The notes beneath the pieces are model-generated. The model was not told the DNA's origin. It saw only the letters and a list, made by a program, of their open reading frames with translations, and made no database searches. From contig NZ_FCOB02000006.1 in assembly GCF_001545075.1 (NCBI RefSeq), positions 124,001 to 188,000 of the forward strand: a DNA stretch of 64,000 bases. Direction: 5' to 3'. Shown here one piece after another: positions 21,296 to 30,615 of this stretch (within the stretch, counting starts at the first letter, position 1; each line of letters starts with the position of its first letter). The position numbers were made by a program, and so were the translations under genes. Origin of the DNA: Caballeronia ptereochthonis. Lineage in GTDB: Bacteria; Pseudomonadota; Gammaproteobacteria; Burkholderiales; Burkholderiaceae.

Positions 21296-21682
21296 CTACC
21301 GCTTGTAGAGATCGCGCACCGCTTCTTCGATGTGCTGTCGCAAGAGACGCCGTTCGTCTGCGGTCATCACGGTGTGGCGTGGCGGCCGCGCGGGCGGCGT
21401 CTGGTCGACCTGCTGGATGGGTTGCATCGCGGGCGCCTTGGTGTCGCCGCCCGATACGTTCGCGTTCCTGCTCGCGCGCTGCTGCGCGCGAATCATGCGG
21501 CCATCGAAGCGACCGGGCGTATGGGGTACGGTGCGACCGAATGCGTTGTCGTCGCGCATGAAACCCGTCGATTGCGCATAGGCGTGAGGCGTGCTCAGTA
21601 CTGCGTAGAGCGCACTGGCAAGAAGTGTCTTTCTGAAAATGCGCTCCGTGCGCACGGGTCCGCGTTGCCGCGCTCCCTTCAT
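21296..21682 (-). CDS. Small exported protein upstream of DUF1501 gene
   Basis: This is a 128-residue protein of unknown function. The ATG at 21682 has a GAAGGGA ribosome binding site, so the upstream extension to 21733 is not used. Residues 17-37 are a signal peptide (TLLASALYAVLSTPHAYAQ). A disordered Arg/Asn/Gln-rich middle and a Pro-rich stretch (TPPARPPRH) follow. The C-terminus MTADERRLLRQHIEEAVRDLYKR forms a charged amphipathic helix of a kind I have seen at the end of small exported proteins in Burkholderiales. It is probably co-transcribed with the DUF1501 gene 15 bases downstream. Confidence 0.72.
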   Translation of the reverse strand: MKGARQRGPVRTERIFRKTLLASALYAVLSTPHAYAQSTGFMRDDNAFGRTVPHTPGRFDGRMIRAQQRASRNANVSGGDTKAPAMQPIQQVDQTPPARPPRHTVMTADERRLLRQHIEEAVRDLYKR

Positions 21683-21858
21683 GTTTTTCCCTTCGTTGCT
21701 CGACAACCGGACAGCCTCAGTCTTTTCGCGCACGTCTCGCTAGAGCTTGGTCGGGCCGCACGACGCGCTGGTCTAATGAAGTATCTACCGAATGGCGGGC
21801 TAAGGTAAAGCAGTGTACGCACCAAACCCTTAGGCCGTGCCACCGGCCCCGTAAATTT

Positions 21859-21890
21859 TGTAACCAACTGTTACACTCCCTTTTGTTACA
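21859..21890. promoter_or_regulatory. Cluster of OmpR-like half-sites upstream of ompR
   Basis: TGTAAC (21859-21864), GTTACA (21870-21875) and GTTACA (21885-21890) lie within 32 bases, 37 bases before the ompR start. TGTAAC/GTTACA is the core reported for OmpR sites in enteric bacteria. The first two copies form a dyad. This suggests autoregulation. Confidence 0.45.
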
Positions 21891-21926
21891 AACTCGACGC
21901 TCGATCAATCGCGCTAAGATGCCGCC

Positions 21927-22652
21927 ATGGAAACCAAAAACCCTTCAAAAATTCTGGTAGTCGACGACGACCCGCGCCTGCGCGATCTGCTGCGCCGCTA
22001 TCTGGGCGAGCAGGGCTTCAACGTGTACGTCGCGGAGAACGCGCCGGCCATGAACAAGCTGTGGGTGCGCGAGCGTTTCGATCTGCTCGTGCTCGATCTG
22101 ATGCTTCCCGGCGAGGACGGTCTTTCCATCTGCCGGCGTCTGCGCGGCAGCAACGACCGCACGCCGATCATCATGCTCACGGCGAAGGGCGAGGACGTCG
22201 ATCGCATCGTCGGCCTCGAGATGGGCGCCGACGACTATCTGCCGAAGCCTTTCAATCCGCGCGAGCTCGTCGCGCGCATTCATGCGGTGCTGCGTCGCCA
22301 GACGCCGTCCGAGCTGCCGGGCGCGCCGTCCGAAACCACCGAAGTGTTCGAATTCGGCGAGTTCGCGCTGAACCTCGCGACGCGCACGCTCACGAAGAAC
22401 GGCCAGGAAATTCCGCTGACCACCGGCGAATTCTCGGTGCTGAAGGTGTTCGCGCGTCATCCGCGCCAGCCGCTCTCGCGCGAAAAGCTGATGGAGCTCG
22501 CGCGCGGCCGTGAATACGAAGTGTTCGACCGCAGCCTCGACGTGCAGATCTCGCGTCTGCGCAAGCTGATCGAGCCCGATCCCAGCAGTCCGCGCTTCAT
22601 CCAGACCGTGTGGGGTCTCGGCTACGTCTTCATTCCCGACGGCGCAGCCTGA
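21927..22652 (+). CDS. ompR: Response regulator OmpR
   Basis: This is a 241-residue DNA-binding response regulator paired with EnvZ, controlling envelope genes such as porins. The receiver domain has acidic residues Asp13/Asp14, phosphoacceptor Asp57 (LVLDLMLPGEDG) and Lys in LPKPFNPREL. The winged-helix domain (about 135-238) ends with RFIQTVWGLGYVF, typical of the OmpR/PhoB class. It is the first gene of the ompR-envZ operon, with the kinase gene starting 62 bases downstream. Confidence 0.95.
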   Translation: METKNPSKILVVDDDPRLRDLLRRYLGEQGFNVYVAENAPAMNKLWVRERFDLLVLDLMLPGEDGLSICRRLRGSNDRTPIIMLTAKGEDVDRIVGLEMGADDYLPKPFNPRELVARIHAVLRRQTPSELPGAPSETTEVFEFGEFALNLATRTLTKNGQEIPLTTGEFSVLKVFARHPRQPLSREKLMELARGREYEVFDRSLDVQISRLRKLIEPDPSSPRFIQTVWGLGYVFIPDGAA

Positions 22653-22714
22653 TCGATCTTTGAGCGAGTCTAGTCACGCTTTCTCCCCTCTACCGAGCTG
22701 AACCCGACAGACCC

Positions 22715-24088
22715 ATGCGCATCGACAGGCGGCTACTGGCGCTCGCGTTCGGCGGCCTGTTCTGGCGAACCTTCGCGCTGATCGCGCTGCTCATCGCGGT
22801 CAGCCTGACGGCGTGGTTCCAGAGCTTTCGCGTGATCGAGCGCGAGCCGCGCGCGCAGCGTGTCGCGCTGCAGCTCGTCGCCGTGGTCAAGCTCACGCGC
22901 ACCGCCCTGCTCTATTCGGACCCCGATCTGCGCCGCGCGCTGCTTCAGGATCTGGAGAGCAACGAGGGCGTGCGCGTCTATCCGCGCGAAACCACCGACA
23001 AATACAAGCTGCAGCCGGACGAATCGCTCAACCGGCTGATCGAGCGCGATGTGCGCGGACGGCTCGGCAACGAAACGATCATCGCGCAGTCGGTAAACGA
23101 CATTCCCGGCGTGTGGATCAGCTTCAAGATCGACGACGACGACTACTGGGTCGCGCTCGACCGCGATCAGCTCGACACCGTCACCGGCCTGCAATGGGCC
23201 GGCTGGGGCGTGTTCGCGCTCGCGCTGTCGCTCTTCGGCGCAGCCTTCATCACGAGTCTCGTGAACCGGCCGTTCGCGCGCCTCGCGCTCGCGGCGCGCA
23301 AGGTCGGCTCGGGACAGTCGCCCGAGCCTCTGCCCGAGCGCGGCATGGGCGTCGCGGCGGAAACCAACCGAAGCTTCAACCAGATGGTGCAGGACCTCGA
23401 GCAGCTGGAAGCGGACCGCGCGCTGATGCTCGCGGGCATCTCGCACGATCTGCGCACGCCGCTCGCGCGCCTGCGTCTGGAAACCGAAATGAGCCCGTCG
23501 GACGAGGCGACCAAGCTCGCGATGATCGACGACATCGAGCAGATGGACATGATCATCGGGCGCTTTCTCGACTATGCGCGGCCGATGCAGCGCATGCCCG
23601 AGGCGGTGGATCTCTCGATGATCGCAAGCGAGCTCGCCGCGCGCTTCCAGGCCGACGACGGCGTCGTGATGCGCACCGATCTGGCGCAAGGCGCGGTGAT
23701 CGAAGGCGATCCGACCGATGCGCGCCGCGTGCTCGGCAATCTCCTGGAGAACGCGCGCAAGTATGGACGCAGCGAACACGACGACATCGCGCGCATCACG
23801 CTGCAGACGCGCGTCGTACACGGCAGGGTCGAGCTTTCCGTGATGGACGAAGGCCGCGGCATCCCGGACGATCAGGTCGCGCTCATCACACGGCCGTTCT
23901 ATCGCGTCGACGCGGCGCGCACGCAGGCGAACGGCACGGGTCTCGGCATGGCGATCGTGCAGCGGCTCGTCACGCGTCAGCGCGGCACGCTGCGCCTCCG
24001 GAACCGCACGCCTCTCCCGGGTTTCGAAGTGACGATCGACTTTCCGCAGATGAAGGGCGGCGCGCGCTTCGACGGCGCACGGGATTAA
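22715..24088 (+). CDS. envZ: Sensor histidine kinase EnvZ
   Basis: This is a 457-residue inner-membrane kinase that phosphorylates OmpR. TM1 is at about residues 14-36, a periplasmic loop follows to about 160, and TM2 is at about 162-181. A HAMP linker precedes the H box GISHDLRTPLARL with His244. The N box (GNLLENARKYG) and G boxes (DEGRGIPDDQ, GTGLGMAIVQRL) are present. Length matches E. coli EnvZ (450). The periplasmic loop contains the YWVALDRDQL stretch seen in the family. Confidence 0.94.
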   Translation: MRIDRRLLALAFGGLFWRTFALIALLIAVSLTAWFQSFRVIEREPRAQRVALQLVAVVKLTRTALLYSDPDLRRALLQDLESNEGVRVYPRETTDKYKLQPDESLNRLIERDVRGRLGNETIIAQSVNDIPGVWISFKIDDDDYWVALDRDQLDTVTGLQWAGWGVFALALSLFGAAFITSLVNRPFARLALAARKVGSGQSPEPLPERGMGVAAETNRSFNQMVQDLEQLEADRALMLAGISHDLRTPLARLRLETEMSPSDEATKLAMIDDIEQMDMIIGRFLDYARPMQRMPEAVDLSMIASELAARFQADDGVVMRTDLAQGAVIEGDPTDARRVLGNLLENARKYGRSEHDDIARITLQTRVVHGRVELSVMDEGRGIPDDQVALITRPFYRVDAARTQANGTGLGMAIVQRLVTRQRGTLRLRNRTPLPGFEVTIDFPQMKGGARFDGARD

Positions 24089-24131
24089 CTGTCGCGTCTA
24101 TCGGCGCATTCGGGAAAATCTATCCGGGTTA

Positions 24132-24168
24132 TTAGTTAAAAACTATTGAACTGATCGTTTAAATAGAG
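24132..24168 (+). promoter_or_regulatory. Putative OxyR binding site upstream of ahpC
   Basis: Four tetranucleotides TTAG, CTAT, ATCG and AGAG are each spaced by exactly seven bases. The inner T and A positions of both half-sites fit the OxyR consensus ATAG-N7-CTAT-N7-ATAG-N7-CTAT. The first half is nearly perfect, the last quarter poor. The site overlaps the predicted -35 of ahpC. Confidence 0.55.
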
Positions 24169-24175
24169 TTAAGAT
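24146..24175 (+). promoter_or_regulatory. Predicted ahpC promoter
   Basis: TTGAAC (-35, 24146-24151) and TAAGAT (-10, 24170-24175) are separated by 18 bases. Transcription would start near 24182, giving a leader of about 115 bases. The OxyR-like site covers the -35 and spacer, which would fit repression by reduced OxyR as well as activation. Confidence 0.5.
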
Positions 24176-24297
24176 GGATCGGGTTAACGCGCAGCAGGCG
24201 TGGCACGAGCGTGTCACGCGAGCGTTACGGCGATCCAGTAGTTTGATTCGAGTCTGGTGTGAGTTTGTCCTTTCAACGATTCCACAGGAGTTACCGC

Positions 24298-24846
24298 ATG
24301 AAGACCGTTGGCGATAAAGTCGAAGCATTCACCGTCACCGCTGCAAAGCCGGGTTTCAACCATCACGAGGAAAACGGCCAGTCCGCTTTCGAGGAAATCA
24401 CCGAGCAGTCCTTCCCGGGCAAGTGGAAGATCATCTACTTCTACCCGAAGGACTTCACCTTCGTATGCCCGACCGAAATCGTCGAGTTCGCCAAGCTCGC
24501 GAAGGACTTCGAGGACCGTGACGCGGTTCTGCTCGGCGGCAGCGTCGACAACGAGTTCGTGAAGCTGGCATGGCGCCGCGAGCACAAGGACTTGAACAAG
24601 CTGAACCACTATTCGTTCGGCGACGTGAAGGGCGAGCTGATCGACCAGCTCGGCGTGCGCGACAAGGAAGCCGGCGTGGCGCTGCGCGCGACCTTCATCG
24701 TCGATCCGGACAACGTCATTCAGCACGTGTCGGTCAACAACCTGAACGTGGGCCGCAGCCCCGAGGAGGTCCTGCGTATTCTCGACGGTTTGCAGACGGA
24801 CGAACTGTGCCCGTGCAACCGCGCTGTCGGTGGCGCAACGCTGTAA
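24298..24846 (+). CDS. ahpC: Alkyl hydroperoxide reductase AhpC (AhpD-dependent type)
   Basis: This is a 182-residue cytoplasmic 2-Cys peroxiredoxin that reduces hydrogen peroxide and organic hydroperoxides. The peroxidatic Cys57 lies in DFTFVCPTEI. The C-terminus has Cys171 and Cys173 (ELCPCNR). This three-Cys arrangement is that of mycobacterial AhpC, which is recycled by AhpD. The start at 24298 has CAGGAG upstream. The gene lies behind an OxyR-like site and is followed by an intrinsic terminator and then ahpD. Confidence 0.95.
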   Translation: MKTVGDKVEAFTVTAAKPGFNHHEENGQSAFEEITEQSFPGKWKIIYFYPKDFTFVCPTEIVEFAKLAKDFEDRDAVLLGGSVDNEFVKLAWRREHKDLNKLNHYSFGDVKGELIDQLGVRDKEAGVALRATFIVDPDNVIQHVSVNNLNVGRSPEEVLRILDGLQTDELCPCNRAVGGATL

Positions 24847-24862
24847 GCGTGCTTGATGCCGC

Positions 24863-24910
24863 AAAGCCCGCCATTCGGCCGAGTATGAGTTCGGCGCTGG
24901 CGGGCTTTTT
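24863..24910 (+). terminator. Terminator between ahpC and ahpD
   Basis: AAAGCCCGCCA and TGGCGGGCTTTTT form a stem with additional inner pairing (CGGCC/GG region) and a T run. Partial termination here would yield more ahpC than ahpD transcript. Confidence 0.75.
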
Positions 24911-24934
24911 AACGCCGTCGAATAGGAGAAAACA

Positions 24935-25459
24935 ATGGAATTCCTGTCTGCGATCAAGGAACTGGTGCCGGACTACGCGAAGGACATTCGCCTGAACGTC
25001 GACGGCACGATTGCCCGCTCGTCGCTCGAAGGCAATGACGCGGTCGGCGTCGCGCTGGCTGCCGCCTATGCCGCGAAGGCGACGAAGCTCGTCGGGATCA
25101 TCCGAAACGCGGGCGTGCTGTCGCCGGAAGAGACGAATGCCGCGCTCACGGCCGCCGCGCTGATGGGCATGAACAACGTCTGGTATCCGTATCTGGAGAT
25201 GGCCGACAACGCCGACCTGAAGACCCAGCCCGCAGGACTGCGCATGAACGCGTACGCGTCGCACGGCGGCGTCGACAAGCGGCGCTTCGAGATGTACGCG
25301 CTCGCGGCGTCGATCATCGGCAAGTGCCACTTCTGCGTGAAGTCGCACTACGAGAATCTCGTGACCGAAGGCATGTCGACGACGCAATTGCGCGACGTCG
25401 GCCGCATCGCGGCGGTGATCAACGCCGTCGCGCTGACGATCGAAGCGGAAGGGAAGTAA
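24935..25459 (+). CDS. ahpD: Alkyl hydroperoxidase AhpD (carboxymuconolactone decarboxylase fold)
   Basis: This is a 174-residue trimeric disulfide reductase that recycles AhpC, in mycobacteria through lipoylated dihydrolipoamide acyltransferase. The redox motif CHFCVKSH places Cys131, Cys134 and His138 almost exactly where M. tuberculosis AhpD has Cys130, Cys133 and His137. The upstream Glu in RRFEMYALA fits the proton relay. It has a good ribosome binding site (AGGAGA) and lies 88 bases after ahpC. Confidence 0.94.
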   Translation: MEFLSAIKELVPDYAKDIRLNVDGTIARSSLEGNDAVGVALAAAYAAKATKLVGIIRNAGVLSPEETNAALTAAALMGMNNVWYPYLEMADNADLKTQPAGLRMNAYASHGGVDKRRFEMYALAASIIGKCHFCVKSHYENLVTEGMSTTQLRDVGRIAAVINAVALTIEAEGK

Positions 25460-25467
25460 CTTCCCCG

Positions 25468-25500
25468 AGAACGCCGCGCTCTGCCGCGCGGCGTTTTCTT
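25468..25500. terminator. Convergent terminator ahpD / ispF
   Basis: AACGCCGCGC pairs with GCGCGGCGTT around a short loop and is followed by TTCTT on the plus strand. It overlaps the last codon region of ispF on the other strand, so both convergent genes end on it. Confidence 0.7.
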
Positions 25501-25990
25501 ATCGATCGATCGACGTCCGGCGCAGCAGCACGGCAGCCTGCGCTTCAATGCCCTCTTTTCGGCCGAGATAGCCGAGCTTCTCGTTGGTCTTCGCCTTCAC
25601 GTTCACGCGGTCGATACTCAAGTCCAGATCGGCGGCGATGTTCGCGCGCATCGCCTCGATATGCGGTGCGAGTTTCGGCGCCTGCGCGATCACGGTGCTG
25701 TCGACATTCGCGATCGCAAAGCCCGCTTCCGTCACGCGCTTCACGGCTTCGCGCAGCAGCACGCGGCTGTCGGCGCCGGCGAATTCGGTCGCCGTGTCGG
25801 GAAAATGCCGCCCGATGTCGCCGAGCGAGGCCGCGCCGAACAGCGCATCGGTGATTGCGTGCAGCAGCACGTCGGCGTCGGAGTGGCCGAGCAGGCCGCG
25901 TTCGTAGGGAATCGTCACGCCGCCGATGATGAGCTGGCGGCCCTCGACGAGCTGGTGGACGTCGTACCCTTGTCCGATTCTGAAATCCAT
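25499..25990 (-). CDS. ispF: 2-C-methyl-D-erythritol 2,4-cyclodiphosphate synthase
   Basis: This 163-residue enzyme of the MEP isoprenoid pathway cyclises CDP-methylerythritol 2-phosphate to MEcPP. Zinc ligands appear in GYDVH (Asp10, His12) and the following [16 protein letters not shown] (conserved His). The C-terminal [11 protein letters not shown] is the CMP-binding signature. I chose the second ATG (25990), matching the [14 protein letters not shown] start of Burkholderia homologues; an ATG one codon upstream is equally possible. It follows ispD by 37 bases and is co-transcribed with it. Confidence 0.96.
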   Translation of the reverse strand: MDFRIGQGYDVHQLVEGRQLIIGGVTIPYERGLLGHSDADVLLHAITDALFGAASLGDIGRHFPDTATEFAGADSRVLLREAVKRVTEAGFAIANVDSTVIAQAPKLAPHIEAMRANIAADLDLSIDRVNVKAKTNEKLGYLGRKEGIEAQAAVLLRRTSIDR

Positions 25991-26027
25991 CATCCCAACC
26001 TTGCAGTAGAAAAGTAAGCGGCGCCTG

Positions 26028-26771
26028 TCAGGCGTTCCCGGACAGCATCGCGCTCGCGAGGCCGAAGTCTTCCGGATAGGTCACCTTGAAGTTGCGCAAG
26101 CTGCCCTGAACCAGCTTCGGCGAGTGCCCGAGCCATTCGATCGCGCTTGCCTCGTCCGTCAGGTCGTGGCCGTCGTGACGCGCACGCTCGATCGCCTCGC
26201 GCAGCATGCCGAGCCGGAACATCTGCGGCGTCTGCGCCTGCCACAGCCCGTCGCGCGATTCGGTGCGGGCGATGCGGGTATGGCTTTTGCCGCCCTCGCC
26301 CGCGGGTGCGGGCACATCGGGCATGTTCGGTGCGACGCGCTTCAGCGTGTCCGCGACCGGCAGTGCGAGAATGCCGCCCACTGCATCATCGCGCAGTTCC
26401 GCGACGAGCTTGCGAATCAGCTCCGGCGTGATGCCCGGGCGCGCGGCGTCGTGCACGAGCACCCAGTCGTCGTCGCGCGCGCCGAATTTCGCGAGCGCGA
26501 TGAGCCCGTTGTACACCGACGCCTGCCTCGATGCCCCGCCGCAGCGCGCAACAGCGAAGCGCAGCCCGGCGAAGCGGCGGGCGTCGAAGTGATTGTCGTC
26601 CGGTGCGAGCACGACGAGCGTCTGCGAGAATTCGGAGCAGGCGTCGAACGCCGCGAGCGTGTACGCGAGCATCGGGCGGCCCGCGACAGTCTGGTATTGC
26701 TTCGGCATCGGCGCGCCGGAACGGCTGCCGGTGCCGGCGCAGGGAATCAGTGAGAACAGGCGCGAAGTCAC
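26028..26771 (-). CDS. ispD: 2-C-methyl-D-erythritol 4-phosphate cytidylyltransferase
   Basis: This 247-residue enzyme of the MEP pathway joins CTP to methylerythritol 4-phosphate. The nucleotide-binding loop [12 protein letters not shown], the LVVLAPDD segment, [12 protein letters not shown] and [16 protein letters not shown] are all diagnostic. The start is GTG at 26771 ([12 protein letters not shown]); nothing upstream in frame looks homologous. A Pro/Gly-rich insert ([12 protein letters not shown]) before the TESR motif is a little longer than in homologues I remember. It is divergent from mfd and upstream of ispF. Confidence 0.95.
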   Translation of the reverse strand: MTSRLFSLIPCAGTGSRSGAPMPKQYQTVAGRPMLAYTLAAFDACSEFSQTLVVLAPDDNHFDARRFAGLRFAVARCGGASRQASVYNGLIALAKFGARDDDWVLVHDAARPGITPELIRKLVAELRDDAVGGILALPVADTLKRVAPNMPDVPAPAGEGGKSHTRIARTESRDGLWQAQTPQMFRLGMLREAIERARHDGHDLTDEASAIEWLGHSPKLVQGSLRNFKVTYPEDFGLASAMLSGNA

Positions 26772-26894
26772 GGGCAAATAATGTGGACAAGTCAAAGTTG
26801 AAGCCCGGATTTTATAATAGGTCTTTCGCGACCACGTCCGGCGCACGCCAGTTCGTATTCCATCTTGCGCGCCGGGCGGCTCCTTGCACACCTT

Positions 26895-29800
26895 ATGCCC
26901 TCCAAAGCCGTCAACGCGCAGTCCAGTTCTCCCATCGCGCTCGTCAAGCCAGCTCAGCGTTTCGCCTTCGACGGCGCGACCGGCTCGTCGGATGCGCTCG
27001 CCCTCGCGCGCTATCACGCGGCGTATCGCGAGAGCGTGCCGCTTCTGACGGTCGTGACCGCGAGCGCGGTCGACGCGCAACGCCTCGCCGCCGAAATCCC
27101 CTACTTCGCGCCGGACGCGCGCGTGCGCCTCCTGCCCGACTGGGAGACGCTGCCCTACGACACGTTCTCGCCGCACCAGGATCTCGTCTCCGAGCGTCTG
27201 GCGACGCTGCACGATCTCGGCGAAGGACGCTGCGACATCCTCATCGTGCCCGCGACGACGGCGCTCTACCGCATGCCGCCCGCGTCGTTTCTCGCGGCCT
27301 ACACGTTCTCGTTCACGCAAGGCGAGCGGCTCGACGAAGCGAAGCTCAAGGCGCAACTGACGCTTGCGGGCTACGAGCACGTGAGCCAGGTCGTGCGCCC
27401 GGGCGAATACTGCGTGCGCGGCTCGCTCATCGATCTCTATCCGATGGGCTCGGCGCTGCCGTACCGGATCGACCTGTTCGACGATCAGGTGGATTCGATC
27501 CGCGCGTTCGATCCCGATACGCAGCGCAGCCTTTATCCCGTGCGCGACGTGCGGCTTCTGCCGGGCCGCGAATTTCCATTCGACGAAGCCGCGCGCACGG
27601 CCTTTCGCAGCCGCTGGCGCGAGGAGTTCGAGGGCGATCCGAGCCGCTCGCAGATCTACAAGGACATCGGCAACGGCGTGCCGTCGGCGGGCATCGAATA
27701 CTATCTGCCGCTCTTCTTCGACGAGACCGCGACGCTCTTCCACTATCTGCCGGAAGGCTCGCAGCTCGCGTTCGTCGGCGATCTCGATACGGCGATCAAG
27801 CGCTTCACGAGCGACACGAAGCAGCGCTACAACTTTCTCTCGCACGATCGCGAGCGGCCGCTGCTCGAGCCGCGCCGGCTCTTTCTCACCGACGACGATT
27901 TCTTCACCTTCGCCAAGCCTTTCGCGCAACTGAAATTCCCGGCGACGCCCGAGGGCGGCTGGGCCATGCCGCTGCCGGGACTGGCGATCGACCGCCACGC
28001 CGAGGAGCCGCTGCTCGCGCTGCGCCATTATCTGGAGCAGACGGACAATCGCGTGATGCTCGTCGCGGAATCCGCGGGACGGCGTGAGACGATCCAGCAA
28101 TTGCTCGCGGACAACGGCCTGCGCGGCGAGTTGCGCGACACGTTCCAGGAATGGCTCGCGAGCGAGGGCAAGTTCACGCTCGGCGTCGCGCCCTTGGCGA
28201 ACGGCTTCGTGTTGCCGTCGGAGAAGCTCGCGATCGTCACGGAGACGGAGCTTTACGGCCCGCTCGCGCGCCGCGCCGGGCGCCGCCGCCAGGAGCAGGC
28301 GAGCAACGTCGATTCGATGGTGCGCGATCTCGCCGAACTGAAGATCGGCGATCCGGTGGTGCATGCGCAGCATGGCATCGGCCGCTATAGGGGTCTGGTG
28401 TCGATGGATCTCGGTGAAGGCGAAACCGAATTCCTGCACCTCGAGTACCAGAACGAAGCGAAGCTCTATGTGCCGGTCGCGCAGTTGCACGTGATCTCGC
28501 GCTATAGCGGCGCGGACCCGGACAGCGCCCCGCTCCACGCGCTCGGCTCGGGCCAGTGGGAAAAGGCGAAGCGCAAGGCCGCGCAGCAGATCCGCGATAC
28601 CGCCGCGGAACTGCTCAATCTCTACGCGCGCCGCGCCGCGCGCGAGGGCTTCGCGTTCAAGCTCGAACCGCGCGACTACGTGAAGTTCGCGGAAAGCTTT
28701 GGCTTCGAGGAAACGCCCGATCAGGCCGCGGCGATCGCATCGGTCATCGGCGACATGACGAGCGGCAAGCCGATGGACCGTCTCGTGTGCGGCGATGTCG
28801 GCTTCGGCAAGACGGAGGTCGCGCTGCGCGCCGCGTTCATCGCGGTGATGGCGGGCAAGCAAGTGGCGATTCTTTCGCCCACTACCCTGCTCGCCGAACA
28901 GCACACGCAGACCTTCACCGACCGCTTCGCCGACTGGCCCGTGCGCATCGCGGAGCTGTCGCGCTTCAAGACCGGCAAGGAAGTGTCGACGGCGGTGCAG
29001 CAGATCAACGAAGGCAGCGTCGATATCGTCATCGGCACGCACAAGCTGTTGTCGGGCGATGTGAAGTTCAAGCGGCTCGGGCTTGTCATCATCGACGAGG
29101 AACACCGTTTCGGCGTACGGCAGAAGGAGGCGTTGAAGGCGTTGCGCGCGGAAGTGGACGTGCTGACGCTCACCGCGACGCCGATTCCGCGCACGCTCGG
29201 CATGGCGCTCGAAGGCCTGCGCGACTTCTCCGTGATCGCGACCGCGCCGCAGAAGCGGCTCGCGATCAAGACCTTCGTGCGTCGCGAGGAAGACGGCGTG
29301 ATCCGCGAGGCGATGCTGCGCGAACTGAAGCGCGGCGGCCAGGTGTACTTCCTGCACAACGAGGTCGAGACGATCGAGAATCGCCGCGCGATGCTCGAAG
29401 CGCTGGTGCCCGAGGCGCGCATCGCGGTCGCGCATGGACAGATGCACGAGCGCGAACTCGAGCGCGTGATGCGCGACTTCGTCGGTCAGCGGGCGAACGT
29501 GCTGTTGTGCACGACGATCATCGAGACCGGCATCGACGTGCCGAGTGCGAACACGATCCTCATGCATCGCGCGGACAAGTTCGGTCTTGCGCAGCTGCAT
29601 CAGCTGCGGGGGCGCGTCGGGCGCTCGCATCACCAGGCGTATGCGTATCTGCTGGTGCACGATCCGGCGTCGCTCACGAAGCAGGCGCAGCGCCGGCTGG
29701 AGGCGATCCAGCAGATGGAGGAACTTGGCTCGGGCTTTTATCTTGCGATGCACGACCTCGAGATTCGCGGGACCGGCGAAGTGCTTGGCGACAAGCAATC

Positions 29801-30371
29801 CGGCGAGATCCAGGAGATCGGCTTCCAGCTTTACACCGACATGTTGAACGACGCCGTGCGTGCGCTGAAGGAGGGGCGCGAGCCGGATCTGAACGCGCCG
29901 CTCGCCGCGACGACCGAAATCAATCTCCATGCGCCGGCGATTCTGCCCGCCGACTACTGCGGCGATGTGCAGGAGCGTCTGTCGCTGTACAAGCGCCTTG
30001 CGAACTGCGAATCGAGCGATTCGATCGACGGCATTCTCGAAGAGCTCGTCGACCGCTTCGGCAAGCTGCCGCCGCAGGCGCATGCGCTTGTCGAGACGCA
30101 TCGGTTGCGGCTGGCGGCGAAGCCGCTGGGCATTTCGAAGATCGACGCGGCGGAACAGTCGATCTCGCTGCAGTTCGTGCCGAATCCGCCTGTGGATGGC
30201 ATGAAGATCATCGAGATGGTGCAGAAGCACAAGCACATCAAGCTGGCGGGGCAGGATAAGTTGCGCATCGAGACGCGTAGTCCTGATCTCGCGGTGCGGA
30301 TCTCGACGGTCAAGGAGACCCTGCGGGCGTTGGGGGGGCCGGTGCGGCAACCGGCTGTGGCTGTTAGGTGA
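26895..30371 (+). CDS. mfd: Transcription-repair coupling factor Mfd
   Basis: This is a protein of about 1158 residues that removes RNA polymerase stalled at lesions and recruits UvrA. The N-terminal UvrB-homology module is followed by the RNA-polymerase-interacting CarD-like domain ([18 protein letters not shown]). The superfamily 2 translocase has GDVGFGKTE (Walker A) and DEEHRFG (Walker B). The helicase C motif and TRCF C-terminal domain follow. Length matches E. coli Mfd (1148). The start is taken at 26895; an ATG at 26865 in frame is less likely because the added residues look non-homologous. Confidence 0.97.
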   Translation: MPSKAVNAQSSSPIALVKPAQRFAFDGATGSSDALALARYHAAYRESVPLLTVVTASAVDAQRLAAEIPYFAPDARVRLLPDWETLPYDTFSPHQDLVSERLATLHDLGEGRCDILIVPATTALYRMPPASFLAAYTFSFTQGERLDEAKLKAQLTLAGYEHVSQVVRPGEYCVRGSLIDLYPMGSALPYRIDLFDDQVDSIRAFDPDTQRSLYPVRDVRLLPGREFPFDEAARTAFRSRWREEFEGDPSRSQIYKDIGNGVPSAGIEYYLPLFFDETATLFHYLPEGSQLAFVGDLDTAIKRFTSDTKQRYNFLSHDRERPLLEPRRLFLTDDDFFTFAKPFAQLKFPATPEGGWAMPLPGLAIDRHAEEPLLALRHYLEQTDNRVMLVAESAGRRETIQQLLADNGLRGELRDTFQEWLASEGKFTLGVAPLANGFVLPSEKLAIVTETELYGPLARRAGRRRQEQASNVDSMVRDLAELKIGDPVVHAQHGIGRYRGLVSMDLGEGETEFLHLEYQNEAKLYVPVAQLHVISRYSGADPDSAPLHALGSGQWEKAKRKAAQQIRDTAAELLNLYARRAAREGFAFKLEPRDYVKFAESFGFEETPDQAAAIASVIGDMTSGKPMDRLVCGDVGFGKTEVALRAAFIAVMAGKQVAILSPTTLLAEQHTQTFTDRFADWPVRIAELSRFKTGKEVSTAVQQINEGSVDIVIGTHKLLSGDVKFKRLGLVIIDEEHRFGVRQKEALKALRAEVDVLTLTATPIPRTLGMALEGLRDFSVIATAPQKRLAIKTFVRREEDGVIREAMLRELKRGGQVYFLHNEVETIENRRAMLEALVPEARIAVAHGQMHERELERVMRDFVGQRANVLLCTTIIETGIDVPSANTILMHRADKFGLAQLHQLRGRVGRSHHQAYAYLLVHDPASLTKQAQRRLEAIQQMEELGSGFYLAMHDLEIRGTGEVLGDKQSGEIQEIGFQLYTDMLNDAVRALKEGREPDLNAPLAATTEINLHAPAILPADYCGDVQERLSLYKRLANCESSDSIDGILEELVDRFGKLPPQAHALVETHRLRLAAKPLGISKIDAAEQSISLQFVPNPPVDGMKIIEMVQKHKHIKLAGQDKLRIETRSPDLAVRISTVKETLRALGGPVRQPAVAVR

Positions 30372-30378
30372 ATTTCGA

Positions 30379-30553
30379 GGTTTTGCTTGGTTGGTTGGTT
30401 GGTTGCTTGCTTGGGCTTCTGTGGAATCCTGAATTCTTAGTGGTCTATTAGCGTTGCCCCTGTGCGGGGCAACGCTAATAGACCGACACGAACGCAGGTT
30501 TCACGAAAAACCCAAGCAAACGAACCCACCCCAAAACCAAGCCCCAAAAAGCC
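30379..30553. repeat. Long imperfect palindrome with perfect 19-bp core
   Basis: The core is GGTCTATTAGCGTTGCCCC (30442-30460), a 5-base loop TGTGC, and its exact reverse complement (30466-30484). Outside it, two 26-base flanks are about half complementary. Then TTGCTTGGG (30407-30415) matches CCCAAGCAA (30511-30519). Still further out, TTGG/CCAA-rich arms align over about 30 bases. The whole is thus symmetric for about 155-175 bases. It lies between mfd and argE and has no T run. It resembles a dispersed extragenic palindromic repeat. Confidence 0.75.
30387..30414 (+). repeat. Tetranucleotide repeat (TTGG)4(TTGC)2TTGG
   Basis: Seven consecutive 4-base units lie 16 bases after the mfd stop and form part of the left arm of the palindrome. 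It is not inside a coding region. Confidence 0.8.
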
Positions 30554-30615
30554 CCGTGCGGGCCAGCACCAACCTTTTAGGCTATGATCAAACTCTAAAC
30601 CGCAGGAGCCAAAAC

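Noticed and set aside
26028-30350. Minus-strand open frame of 1440 codons
   Set aside because: It is the Arg-rich shadow of mfd joined in phase with the real ispD; only the last 247 codons are a gene.
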